Shown: one piece after another, positions 31,601 through 39,732 of the stretch
Numbering within the stretch: the stretch's first letter is position 1
How the letters are laid out: each line of letters begins with the position of its first letter
From: Phycisphaerae bacterium
GTDB lineage: Bacteria > Planctomycetota > Phycisphaerae > Sedimentisphaerales > Anaerobacaceae
Length of the DNA stretch: 44,859 nucleotides
Reading direction: 5' to 3'
NCBI GenBank assembly: GCA_017993835.1
Contig: JAGOLX010000052.1
Coordinates: 1 to 44,859, forward strand
Made by a program: the position numbers and the translations under genes
Notes under the pieces: model-generated
The model's database searches: none
Told to the model about the DNA's origin: nothing
What the model saw: only the letters and a program-made list of their open reading frames with translations

Positions 31601-33275
31601 CGATTTGGGCTTCGGACTCGACGCGGAGGGCGATGGCCTCTACCTGTATGATGCGACCGGCGAACTGATCGATTCGGTCGAATTCGGGTCGCAGGCCCCC
31701 GATTTGTCCATCGGTCGCATCGGGCCCGACGGCGCATGGCAATTGACGGTTCCGACGCCGGGTCGGGCCAATGTCCCGCAACCGCTCGGCGATCCCGCTG
31801 CGATCCGGATCAACGAGTGGCTCGCCAGTGAAAGAGTTCTCTTCGAGTCGGATTTCATCGAGTTGTACAATCCGGACCCGCTGCCCGTTGCTATCGGGGA
31901 GTTCTGTCTGACGGACTTGTCTTCCGTCGATCCTTGCCCGTATCGGCTCAGGCCTCTGAGCTTCATCGGCGCCCAGGGATACGTGGTCTGTGTGGCGGAT
32001 GACGAGACCGATCCGGGCCACCTCGGGTTCAAGCTCTCCTCCGACGGCGATCTGATTGCCTTGTACGATGCTTCGTACACGCCGGTCGACGCGGTTGTCT
32101 TCTTTCCGCAGACGCCCGATGTCTCGCAAGGCAGGCTGCCCGATGGGACCTGGCAGTTCGAGTATTCCGTTCTCCCGACGCCCGGATTGCCGAATCTTGC
32201 ACTGCCTGAAGACATGGTCACGAGGTTTGACGTCGTCCCGGAAGATGGGGCCAAACGCGCAATCGTTCCGACAGCGGCCGATCAGGTCGCGGACGACTGG
32301 AAATCCCGGCTGGACTTCGATGACTCGGCCTGGCTGAGCGTTCCAGGGTTCCCTGGGGGCGTCGGGTACGAACGCGGCACAGGGTATGAGGATCTGATCG
32401 GCTTGGACGTCGAGGAGATCATGTATGGGCAGTATACGACGTGCTATGTTCGCATTCCGTTTGTCGTCGATGGCGACCGGCTGGAGGCTCTCAACGGACT
32501 GTATCTGAGCGTTCGATACGATGACGGTTTCGTGGCATATCTCAACGGCGAGGAAGTGGCTCGGGCCAATGCCTCGGAGACGCTCCAATGGGATTCGCAG
32601 GCGACCGCCAGCCATGAAGCAAGCGGCACGGGGTTCGATGGAATCTACGATCTCTCCGATCGCGTGGACCTGCTCCACGCGGGCGGCAACCTGCTCGCGA
32701 TCCAGGCGATGAACAACTCGACCACGAGCAGCGATTTCCTTATCACGGCTCTCCTGGAAGGCGAGAGCACCGCGACCGCCGGGGACGAGTATCCGTTCCT
32801 CGACGCTCTGGCCCTGCTGGACGGCCTTCGCGTGACTGAATTGATGTACAACGCCCCCCAGGGCGAGGCCATGGATTACGTCGAGCTGCAGAATGTCCGG
32901 ACGGAGCCGCTCGATCTGACGGGCGTGCGGTTCACGTCGGGGATCGACTTCAGCTTCCCGTCGATGTCACTGGCTCCGGGCGAATGCACCGTTGTGGCGG
33001 CGGATCTGACGGCATTCCGGTCTCACTATGGAGCGGCCATTCCCGTGGCGGGCGAGTACTCAGGACGCTTGAGCGACGGGGGGGAGGAACTGGTCTTGAA
33101 ACTGGCCCCGCCCTTCGATGCCGCGATCCTGCGGATCCACTATGCCGGCACGTGGTATCCCTCCACGGACGGCCACGGCGAGTCCCTGACGATCAGGGCC
33201 CCCGGGGCCAAGCCGGCGACATGGAACGATCCGGCGAACTGGCAGGCGTCGCAGCCCAGCCCCGGCGAGCCCTGA
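28668..33275 (+). CDS. Giant secreted CotH-kinase-like protein with multiple lamin-tail domains (1,535 aa)
   Basis: A signal peptide (MRVSANVCLSLLLSSLIPCV) is followed by two lamin-tail domains (VVLNEVMAKNEGA; VISEIMYHPYHPP), a CotH domain at about 490-880 (YYVVMTEMERGHL, FCHRAAVRNRGHGTR, YGVYARLDAFDDDFAKKHF, RFMLIPHDLDTIL), two more lamin-tail domains (LVINEVLANNESA; IRINEWLASE), a beta-sandwich segment (RLDFDDSAWLSVPG) and a last lamin-tail domain (RVTELMYNAPQGEA). CotH proteins are atypical secreted kinases; IPHDLD resembles their metal-binding Asp motif. The chain likely acts at the cell surface, with the lamin-tail domains as structural or binding units. The start is ATG 28668, with AAAGG upstream. 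Kinase activity is inferred from the family. Confidence 0.88.
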   Translation: MRVSANVCLSLLLSSLIPCVALAGGGNGVVAWSVVLNEVMAKNEGAVSDAQGDYDDWIEFYNRGSEAIDVAGCWLSDDPSNPAKWRIPASDPLATTIPGHGWLLIWADEQVGDGPLHADFKLAAGGESVALYDPEGVLLDEVVFGEQAPNESYARFPDGDGLWRVCVAPTPGRTNGADPGGVVISEIMYHPYHPPLTPENTAQEWVELLNRGAEPVVLADWRFADAVDFALPDMVLGAGEHLVVAADVDAFRVLYPDVTNVVGGWTGWLSNSGERLTLANAAGVVVNSIQYADEGDWAARELGPEDRGHRGWQWSDEIDGGGKSLELVDAGLPNEFGQNWAGSLENGGTPGRANSVAANGSSPIIADVRHDPSIPKPDDSVTVTARVIDGSAPRAAVRLRYRQDRSSYTTTDSYPHASPDDFTVVEMFDDGAHGDSRAGDGVYGTQIPPHADGVVVEFYVEAFSEGGGSRTWPAPSFVDGQWEQVTNALYRVDSVLDADDYWQIGGKPLYYVVMTEMERGHLARIGSRSNGEEDTGAAMNCTFISIDGMGTTFCHRAAVRNRGHGTRTGPPNNFHVSFPRDGLWKDRSAINFNCRYTHVQILGSAIFRLAGIAAADAVPAELRINGADLASSGSPMYGVYARLDAFDDDFAKKHFRDDPNGNLYTCFRLDSGAAEAELRYEGSDPNVYRNRYFKANHVAQDDWSDLIHMVDVLNNAPEATYLEEVEEVIHLRQWLRYIAVDSLLLNYETGLNMGMGDDYYLYRGVEDRRFMLIPHDLDTILDQGNAHGSMDLTVLSIVEGAPGRNGVDGLKRLFSHPEIVALYCGELADLIDTVFSPERFDPLVDHVLGGWMPEQVLNNIKRFAVNRSAAVLAQIGPQDDANDLNVGGGDSSVTTVASGPLVINEVLANNESAVARDGVFPDLVELYNGGSQAISLSGVSLSDDPQELARFVFPSGTILNPGEYLVLTADNSIAASASDLGFGLDAEGDGLYLYDATGELIDSVEFGSQAPDLSIGRIGPDGAWQLTVPTPGRANVPQPLGDPAAIRINEWLASERVLFESDFIELYNPDPLPVAIGEFCLTDLSSVDPCPYRLRPLSFIGAQGYVVCVADDETDPGHLGFKLSSDGDLIALYDASYTPVDAVVFFPQTPDVSQGRLPDGTWQFEYSVLPTPGLPNLALPEDMVTRFDVVPEDGAKRAIVPTAADQVADDWKSRLDFDDSAWLSVPGFPGGVGYERGTGYEDLIGLDVEEIMYGQYTTCYVRIPFVVDGDRLEALNGLYLSVRYDDGFVAYLNGEEVARANASETLQWDSQATASHEASGTGFDGIYDLSDRVDLLHAGGNLLAIQAMNNSTTSSDFLITALLEGESTATAGDEYPFLDALALLDGLRVTELMYNAPQGEAMDYVELQNVRTEPLDLTGVRFTSGIDFSFPSMSLAPGECTVVAADLTAFRSHYGAAIPVAGEYSGRLSDGGEELVLKLAPPFDAAILRIHYAGTWYPSTDGHGESLTIRAPGAKPATWNDPANWQASQPSPGEP

Positions 33276-33276
33276 G

Positions 33277-33307
33277 CGCAGTCGAACGGCCAAGCCATTC
33301 GGCTGCG
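33277..33307 (+). terminator. Stem-loop between convergent genes, possible terminator
   Basis: CGCAGTCGAA (33277-33286) pairs with TTCGGCTGCG (33298-33307), with one G-T wobble, around an 11-base loop, directly after the CotH gene stop and facing the end of the minus-strand gene at 33331. There is no following U tract, so factor-independent termination is uncertain. Confidence 0.4.
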
Positions 33308-33330
33308 ACTCGAGATACGACAGAACCCTG

Positions 33331-34086
33331 TCAGTTCCTGGCGTACAGAACTGCCTGGTCCGTCTCCTCGGGATTCGCGTTCAACTCATCGCAGGAGTCG
33401 AGAGCCGCGACGATCGCCTCGGTGCCGGAGGCTTCGACGCAGTGGATTCGGCCGCCGTTCTGTTCGTGTTGGGCGGCTACCTCCATCCATTTCTCCCGAT
33501 ACTTCTCGTAGCCGGTCTGCTTGTATTCCTTTTGTGTCTTCAGCGATTCGATCTCGCTGGGATTCCAGTACTTGATGATGAGGTTGCGGTCTTTCAGGAA
33601 GAAGTCCGCGCTCACGAGCTTGCTGTCGATCATCAGGACTTGGTTGATGTTCACGTCGTGGTGGCCCTTGTCCTGAAGGCAGCGTCGGATCGTCTCGATC
33701 GGGTTGGGTCCCCGGTTTTCGACGGCACACGCGCGAGGCCCACCCACTGGCGCGTGTCGCACGGGGACACAGACGGGTCTGCTGCCGCACGCGGGAGCGT
33801 AGTGGTCGGATGACGTCGAGTATCCGTAGTAGTCGATGACCAGTCCGGAATGTCCGTAGCGGAGGAGGTAGGGGGTGTATCGCACTCCCTCGGGCACCAG
33901 GCCCGAATGCCGGTAGCTGAAGGCCTGCGAGGAGTAGTCCAGGCCGCCCGGGACCATACCGGATTTGTGGTAACTGAATGCATAGGGGGAGTAGTGGGTG
34001 CGATATCGCGGCGGAACGTAGTCCACCGCCTCGACGATGCCGGGAGCAAAGACCAGCATCGCCAGCCAGAGTGAAATCCTTTTCAT
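33331..34086 (-). CDS. Small secreted protein with three Tyr-rich repeats, unknown function
   Basis: The 251-residue protein starts with a signal peptide (MKRISLWLAMLVFAPGIVEA). Residues ~24-85 hold three copies of a ~20-residue unit resembling YSPYAFSYHKSGMVPGGL, RYxHSGLVPEG and RYGHSGLVIDYYG. After a Cys-containing linker comes a charged helical part (QTGYEKYREKWMEVAAQ). I recognise no family. ATG 34086 is followed directly by the signal peptide. The Tyr/Gly-rich units suggest surface or structural interactions. Spacing from neighbours suggests it is transcribed alone. Confidence 0.65.
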   Translation of the reverse strand: MKRISLWLAMLVFAPGIVEAVDYVPPRYRTHYSPYAFSYHKSGMVPGGLDYSSQAFSYRHSGLVPEGVRYTPYLLRYGHSGLVIDYYGYSTSSDHYAPACGSRPVCVPVRHAPVGGPRACAVENRGPNPIETIRRCLQDKGHHDVNINQVLMIDSKLVSADFFLKDRNLIIKYWNPSEIESLKTQKEYKQTGYEKYREKWMEVAAQHEQNGGRIHCVEASGTEAIVAALDSCDELNANPEETDQAVLYARN

Positions 34087-34334
34087 GGGGAAGTCCTTTC
34101 CTCAAGAAGATGAAGTCCAACAATCCCTTGTCATCATCTCCTCCCCCGCCCGGCGCAGCGTTGCCGCTGTGCAGTGGGCCAAGTACTCAGGCGCCTTGTT
34201 GTGCGAATCCTCCTTTCATTACCTGGAGCAACTGCAAACTGTCCACCTTGACCAAAGGGCGCAGTTTCACACTCGCTCGGTTTGGGTCACAGGTATTATC
34301 GATTCCCGGGGGAAAGGTTCTTTAGGCTTTTTGC

Positions 34335-36728
34335 TCAACTCCGCCTGAACTGTGCGTCCAGACGTATCGTCTGTCCCTTCGTGAAGTTGATCTGCATCGT
34401 CTTGTCTCGATATCGCACGACTGCCGGCCCGTCCCACGTGCTGCGGATCGTGGCCTCGGTGAGCCTGCCGTCCCGCCAGGCGATGTCCACCTCGAAGCCG
34501 CCTCGTGCACACAGCCCTTTGACATGGCCGCTGGGCCATGCGCTCGGCAGCGCGGGCAACAGGTGGATCTCGCCTGCGTGGCTTTGCACGAGCATCTCCG
34601 CGATCCCCGCCGTGCCACCGAAGTTCCCGTCGATCTGGAAGGGCGGGTGCGTGTCGAACAGATTCGGGAGCGTGGACTTGGCCAGCAGCGCCGCGATGTT
34701 CTCATGGGCTTTCTGTGCGTCCCGGAGGCGGGCCCAGAAGTTGATGATCCAGGCGCGACTCCAGCCGGTATGTCCGCCGCCATTGGCGAGCCGGAATTCC
34801 AGCGACTTCCTGGCTGCTGCGGCCAGTTCGGGTGTCCCGGTCACTGTGATCTGTCGGCCCGGGTGCAGGGCGAACAGGTGGGAGGTGTGGCGGTGCCCCG
34901 GTTCGGCCTCTTTGAACTCCTGAGACCATTCGAGGAGCCGGCCGTCCGAACCGATCTGCGGCCCGAGCAGCCGCTCGCGGGCGGTGCGGACTCGTCCGAT
35001 GAATTGATCGTCGATGCCCAGGATCTTCGCGGCCTCCAGGACGTTCGTGAACAGGTCCCAGGTGATCTGCTGATCCATCGCGGGCCCCATGCACAGCGAC
35101 GCGCGCTGGCCGTCGGGGGTGATGAAGGAGTTCTCGGGCGAATTCACCGGGCCGCTGACGAGCCTGCCGGTCTTGGGGTCTTCCGTAAGGAAGTCGAGAT
35201 GGAACTCGGCCGACTCCGCCAGGATCGGCCATGCCCAGACGAGGAATTGCCTGTCGTTTGTGAACGCGTAATGCTCCCACAGGTGCTGGCAGAGCCATGC
35301 GCCCGCGGCGGGGAACAGCCCCCAGCCCGGCGACTCGCCCGGCGAAGTGTACCCGAAGACATTCGTGATCGTATGGACTGTCCAGCCGTCGGCGCCGTAG
35401 TGGACCTTGGCGGTCTTGCGGCCGCTGGGACGGAGCGAATCGATCAGATCGAACAACGGCTTGTGACATTCCGACAGGTTACAGACCTCCGCGGGCCAGT
35501 AGTTCATCTGCACGTTGATGTTCGTGTGGTAGTCCGCGTTCCATGGCGTCTGAACGCCGTCGGCCCAGATGCCCTGCAGGTTCGCAGGCAGGTTGCCCGG
35601 GCGCGAGCTGCCGATGAGCAGGTATCGTCCGAACTGGAAGTACAAGGCGATCAGGTCCGCGTCCTCGCCGCCGCCCCGCACAGCCCGGATTCGCTCGTCC
35701 GTCGGGAGTTGCGCGACGGCCGCGTCGCCGCCCAGGTCGAGACTGACGCGTCGAAAGAGCTTCTGATGGTCCGCGACGTGCCTCTTCCGCAGGTTCTGGA
35801 AGGACTTTGCTGTGGCCTGGGCAAGCTGTGCGGCGGTGGTCTTTTGCGGATCGTCGCCGCGATAGTCGGGCGGATCGAGCCTGTAATCGGTCTTGGCGGC
35901 CAGCAGCAGTGTGACGGCGTCGGCTCCGTCGATTCGAAGGCTGTTGCCGGTCGTGCTCGTCTTGCCGCCCTCGGCTGTCGCACGCAGACAGGCGACGTAC
36001 TGGATCCCGCTGGTCCCGTTGAGCCCGTCGTCCATCTGTCCGGTCATCGTCAAACCGTCGGTCCCGTCGGCGGTCGTGGTGAATCGCTCCGGCCGGGACA
36101 ACTGGGCCGTGAAGGTGATCCGTCCGGGTTTGTCACACGTCAGACGCACAACCAGGACCTGATCGGCGGCGCTGGAGAAGACCTGTCGCGTGAACGTCGC
36201 GTCGCCTTGGCGGAAGGTGACGGTGGCGATCGCCGTGTCAAGACTCAGCTCACGACGGTAGTCTGTTGCGCCCGCCAGGCCGTCGAAAACCAGCGACAGA
36301 TCGCCGAGTGTCTGGTAGCAGCCGTAGGGACACTTGGCGCCTGCCCCGCTGCCCGATCCTCTGCCCTTGCAGATCAATGTCCTGTTCGCCAGTGCATTGG
36401 CCTGGACGTACTTGCCGTCGAAGATCAACTGGCGGATCTCCCGCATCGCGGCCAGTGCCTCGGGATTGTCCGCGTCCTGGGGACTGCCCGACCACAAACT
36501 GACCTCGTTTAACTGGAGCCGATCCTTCTCGACGCCGCCGAAGGCCATCGCGCCAAGCCGGCCGTTGCCCACCGGCAGTGCCTCGGTCCATTCCTTGGCG
36601 GGTTGACGGTACCAGAGCTTGAGATTGGCCCAGGGATCGCTGTCGTCGTCCGCCGATGCGAGGTCCGCGCCAATCGCGATCATCGCGGCGGCACACAGAA
36701 ACCACGCATATCGTTTCTGAGATTCCAT
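34335..36728 (-). CDS. GH95 alpha-L-fucosidase/alpha-L-galactosidase (paralogue B)
   Basis: The 797-residue enzyme has a signal peptide (ending ADLASA) and matches glycoside hydrolase family 95: [23 protein letters not shown] at the N-terminus, [18 protein letters not shown] with the two conserved catalytic-site Asn residues, LLEWSQEF with the probable general acid Glu, [11 protein letters not shown], and [17 protein letters not shown] with the conserved Asp. The family inverts 1,2-alpha-L-fucosides or related galactosides, using Asn as part of the base. It starts 24 bases after the second GH95 gene ends, so the pair is an operon. A Cys/Gly insertion near residue 120 ([18 protein letters not shown]) is not in the paralogue. 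Periplasmic or extracellular action is expected. Confidence 0.93.
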   Translation of the reverse strand: MESQKRYAWFLCAAAMIAIGADLASADDDSDPWANLKLWYRQPAKEWTEALPVGNGRLGAMAFGGVEKDRLQLNEVSLWSGSPQDADNPEALAAMREIRQLIFDGKYVQANALANRTLICKGRGSGSGAGAKCPYGCYQTLGDLSLVFDGLAGATDYRRELSLDTAIATVTFRQGDATFTRQVFSSAADQVLVVRLTCDKPGRITFTAQLSRPERFTTTADGTDGLTMTGQMDDGLNGTSGIQYVACLRATAEGGKTSTTGNSLRIDGADAVTLLLAAKTDYRLDPPDYRGDDPQKTTAAQLAQATAKSFQNLRKRHVADHQKLFRRVSLDLGGDAAVAQLPTDERIRAVRGGGEDADLIALYFQFGRYLLIGSSRPGNLPANLQGIWADGVQTPWNADYHTNINVQMNYWPAEVCNLSECHKPLFDLIDSLRPSGRKTAKVHYGADGWTVHTITNVFGYTSPGESPGWGLFPAAGAWLCQHLWEHYAFTNDRQFLVWAWPILAESAEFHLDFLTEDPKTGRLVSGPVNSPENSFITPDGQRASLCMGPAMDQQITWDLFTNVLEAAKILGIDDQFIGRVRTARERLLGPQIGSDGRLLEWSQEFKEAEPGHRHTSHLFALHPGRQITVTGTPELAAAARKSLEFRLANGGGHTGWSRAWIINFWARLRDAQKAHENIAALLAKSTLPNLFDTHPPFQIDGNFGGTAGIAEMLVQSHAGEIHLLPALPSAWPSGHVKGLCARGGFEVDIAWRDGRLTEATIRSTWDGPAVVRYRDKTMQINFTKGQTIRLDAQFRRS

Positions 36729-36752
36729 GCATATTCCCTTTCAGAGAGGATT

Positions 36753-39176
36753 TCATTCTGCGGGCGTGAGGGTATACGTCACGCCGGGGTTTGTCTCGAA
36801 CTCAACGAGGTTCCTCACAGGGTGCGACGGGCGGATGCTCCGGCCACCTGCCTGCACATCCACGGAATCGTGCGTACGGACCCGACAGTCCCCGCCCAGT
36901 CGAGATTGGATCGTCGCGGCTGTCAACCGCCCGTCCTTCCACGCGATGTCCACCTCGAACCCGCCGCGTGTCCGCAGACCCTTGACGGAACCACTGGGCC
37001 AGGCGTCCGGCAGGGCGGGCAGCAGGTCGATGATGTACCGGCCCTCGCTGTCCCGGCGATGGCTCTGCATCAGCATCTCCGTGATGCCGCTGGTGGCGCC
37101 GAAATTGCCGTCGATCTGGAAGGGCGGGTGGGCGTCGAAGAGGTTGGGATAGACGCCGCCGCCTTTGTAGTCGGTCAGGGGGGAGTATGTCAGAGTCAGG
37201 AGGTTCTTGAGCATCAGATGGGCGTGGTCGCCGTCGAGCAGTCGGGCCCAGAAGTTGATCTTCCAGGCCCGGCTCCAGCCGGTGCCGCCGTCGCCGCGGA
37301 AGAGGAGCGATTGTCTGGCAGCCTGGAAGAGTTCAGGCGTCTCCGGCGTGATCTCCTCGCCGGGGAACAGGCCCCACAGGTGGGAGACGTGCCGGTGGTC
37401 GTTTTTCGGGTCGTCCTTGTCTTCGAGCCACTCCTGGAGCTGGCCGTGCTTGCCGATCTGGTTCGGCGCGATCCGGCTTCGCATCGCGTCGAGCTTGTCC
37501 GCGAATTCTGTGTCGATGCCCAGCGCGCAGGCCGCTTGGGCGGTGCTGGCGAAGAGGTCGCGGATGATCTGGTGGTCCATCGTCGGACCCATGACTAAGC
37601 CGCCCAGCTCCGGGCTGTTGCTCGGACCGCTGATGAGCCATCGTTTGTCGGTCCGTAGGTCTTCGACGAGACAGGCCGCGAAGAACTCCGCGGCACCCTT
37701 CATCAGCGGATAGGCCCGCTCACGCAGGAAGGTCTCGTCGCCTGTGTAGAGATAGTGCCACCAGAGGTGCTGGCAGAGCCAGGCGCCGCCGGTGGGCCAG
37801 ATGCCGTGGTTGGAGGCGTTGATCGGGGCCGCGCCGCGCCACAGGTCGAAGTTGTGGTGCAGGACCCAGCCGGGGGCGTCATAGTGCTTCTGCGCGACGG
37901 AGCGACCGGTTTGGCCGAGGTCGGCCAGCGCGTCGAACAGAGGCCCGCCGCACTCGCTCAAGTTGGTCGGTTCGGTGAGCCAGTAGTTCATCTCCGTGTT
38001 GATGTTCACCGTGTACTTGCTGTCCCAGGGGGGGGCGACGCTCTCGTTCCAGAGGCCTTGCAGGTTGGCGGGCTGACCACCGGGACGGGAACTGGCGATC
38101 ATCAAGTACCGGCCGTACTGGAAGAACAGAGCCGCCAACTGCTGGTCTTCCTTCTGTCCGGATCTCAGCACCCGCTGGTCGGTCGGAAGGTTCAGCTCCG
38201 TCGTCGGACCGAGGTCAAGCGAGACCCGCCGGAATAGTGCTCGATGATCCGCTACATGGGCGTCACGCACTGCGCGATGCGTCTTGTGTGCGACCTTCGC
38301 AAGCACTTCGCTGCACGTGACGCCAGGATCGGCTGAGAGGTCATTATAGCTCTTGACGGTGGTAGCCAAAGCCAGCATCAGTGTCGCGGCGTTGGCGCCT
38401 TCGACGGTGATCTGCCTGTCGTCAACGGTGGCTTTGCCCCCGTCGAGCAGCACGCGACAGCGGCCCTCGAATCGCACCGTGCCCGGGACGATCCCAAAGT
38501 CGCCGCGGGCCTTGCAGTCGCGTGCCCGACCGCGGATGGCCAGTGTTTGCACGTCCGTCGCCTGGGTCTGCACGTCCTGATTCGGGCTGGTCAGCGCCGC
38601 GGCAAAGGCCACCATGCCCGGCCGATCGCTCTCGATCCGCACGACAATCACCTGGTCCGGCCAGCTCGCGAACGCCTGACGGGTGTATGTTACGCCGTTG
38701 ACGCGGTAGGTCATCGTCGCGATGGCGGTGTCGAGGTCGAGTTCCCGTCGGTAACCCTCGACCTGCTCGTGCCCTGGAAGCGTCAGTCTCAGATCCCCGA
38801 ATGGCTGGTACGGCATCTGTCCCAGCGGAACCGACATGAAGTGCTCCATCGCCAGATCCTGTGCCTCCTTCTGCTTGCCCTCGAAGAGCAGTTGGCGGAT
38901 TTGCGGCAGGTACTGGGCGGCGCCGTCGTGTGCATAGTCCCGAGGTTGGCCGGCCCAGAGCGTGTCCTCGTTGAGCTGGTAGCGGTCCTCGGCAGGGCCG
39001 CCGAAGACCATCACGCCGAGTCGGCCGTTCCCGATCGGCAGGGCCTGTGTCCATTCCGTCGCCGGGCTGTCATACCAGAGCCTCAGATCCGACTGCGGCT
39101 GGTCCGCCGTCAGCGAGCCCGCCGTCCAAGCGCCCACGACAATCCCTGCGACCACCCACACGCGATACAGAGTCAT
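36753..39176 (-). CDS. GH95 alpha-L-fucosidase/alpha-L-galactosidase (paralogue A)
   Basis: This 807-residue GH95 enzyme has an N-terminal signal peptide ([15 protein letters not shown]) and the motifs [41 protein letters not shown] with the presumed acid Glu, [13 protein letters not shown] and [17 protein letters not shown]. It is first in the two-gene unit. ATG 39176 is set by AGGAGG at the correct distance; an ATG 18 bases upstream is less likely. The two paralogues are clearly diverged, suggesting different linkages, for example fucose in host or algal glycans versus pectin side chains. Substrate cannot be determined from sequence. Catalytic residues are intact in both copies. Confidence 0.93.
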   Translation of the reverse strand: MTLYRVWVVAGIVVGAWTAGSLTADQPQSDLRLWYDSPATEWTQALPIGNGRLGVMVFGGPAEDRYQLNEDTLWAGQPRDYAHDGAAQYLPQIRQLLFEGKQKEAQDLAMEHFMSVPLGQMPYQPFGDLRLTLPGHEQVEGYRRELDLDTAIATMTYRVNGVTYTRQAFASWPDQVIVVRIESDRPGMVAFAAALTSPNQDVQTQATDVQTLAIRGRARDCKARGDFGIVPGTVRFEGRCRVLLDGGKATVDDRQITVEGANAATLMLALATTVKSYNDLSADPGVTCSEVLAKVAHKTHRAVRDAHVADHRALFRRVSLDLGPTTELNLPTDQRVLRSGQKEDQQLAALFFQYGRYLMIASSRPGGQPANLQGLWNESVAPPWDSKYTVNINTEMNYWLTEPTNLSECGGPLFDALADLGQTGRSVAQKHYDAPGWVLHHNFDLWRGAAPINASNHGIWPTGGAWLCQHLWWHYLYTGDETFLRERAYPLMKGAAEFFAACLVEDLRTDKRWLISGPSNSPELGGLVMGPTMDHQIIRDLFASTAQAACALGIDTEFADKLDAMRSRIAPNQIGKHGQLQEWLEDKDDPKNDHRHVSHLWGLFPGEEITPETPELFQAARQSLLFRGDGGTGWSRAWKINFWARLLDGDHAHLMLKNLLTLTYSPLTDYKGGGVYPNLFDAHPPFQIDGNFGATSGITEMLMQSHRRDSEGRYIIDLLPALPDAWPSGSVKGLRTRGGFEVDIAWKDGRLTAATIQSRLGGDCRVRTHDSVDVQAGGRSIRPSHPVRNLVEFETNPGVTYTLTPAE

Positions 39177-39322
39177 CCGTAATCCTCCTGGCACGGACCA
39201 TCTTCAACAGTTCCGTCAGCATAACAGATCGGCCGTCCGCCCGCCAGCGAGCGAAACCCCGTTTCGCGGGTGCATATCCGTATCTGCGCGGATGCGACGG
39301 AGGTCCGGCAGGACCGTGGGCT

Positions 39323-39405
39323 GTCATTCCCGCGGAGGCGGGAACCCATTCACCCGGTCGCGCTCAGTTCCGTGGTTCCTGGATTCCTGCGTGCGCAGGA
39401 ATGAC
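39323..39405 (+). repeat. Palindromic intergenic repeat (VIPAEAGI type), copy A
   Basis: The unit starts GTCATTCCCGCGGAGGCGGG and ends CCTGCGTGCGCAGGAATGAC, so its outer ends are inverted complements and each end also contains its own small GC hairpin. Translation in the spurious frame gives VIPAEAG ... WIPACAGMTE, the well-known false peptide of this widespread repeat. Confidence 0.85.
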
Positions 39406-39462
39406 AGAGTCGTGTCGAAGGACCATGCCAGACTCCCAGAGTGTTGTTCCGTCTCGCGTCTT

Positions 39463-39546
39463 GTCATTCCCGCGGAGGCGGGAATCCACATCACGGGACG
39501 TCCCCAATCCCGCGGTTCCTGGATTCCTGCTTGGCGCAGGAATGAC
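39463..39546 (+). repeat. Palindromic intergenic repeat (VIPAEAGI type), copy B
   Basis: This copy starts GTCATTCCCGCGGAGGCGGG, identical to copy A, and ends TGGCGCAGGAATGAC. It has the same orientation and is separated from copy A by 57 bases of unrelated sequence. The middle part has diverged more than the ends, as expected if the hairpin ends are the selected or mobilised part. Confidence 0.85.
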
Positions 39547-39609
39547 AGAGTCGAGCCAGTGTCTCGCCACCGTGCACGAGGCCGCAAGAACGGGTATCCC
39601 CCCGTGCGT

Positions 39610-39630
39610 CCCGCCCCGGCGGGGATTTTT
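39610..39630 (+). terminator. Orphan intrinsic-terminator-like hairpin
   Basis: CCCGC (39610-39614) and GCGGG (39619-39623) form a tight GC stem with loop CCCG, followed by GATTTTT. It points in the plus direction, but no plus-strand gene lies upstream for over 5 kb, and the next gene starts 100 bases downstream. It could end a small RNA from the repeat region or attenuate the zinc-ribbon transcript. Confidence 0.5.
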
Positions 39631-39732
39631 CTGTGCATTGCCGGCCTCTTGTTGTTACCATAGTGTGACTGCAAGGCCCGGTGTCACGTGGGCCGTCCTG
39701 AGAATGCGGAACAGTTGTGGGGAGACTCAACC

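Larger units (their letters stand above)
39177..39732. other. Long repeat-bearing intergenic region
   Basis: The 556 bases between the divergent GH95 operon and the zinc-ribbon gene hold a perfect hairpin (GCGAAAC-CCC-GTTTCGC, 39251-39267), two tandem copies of a palindromic repeat (39323-39405 and 39463-39546) and an orphan terminator-like hairpin (39610-39630). Open frames across it are translations of the repeats. TATGCT on the minus strand near 39222 could be a -10 element for the GH95 genes. Confidence 0.6.
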
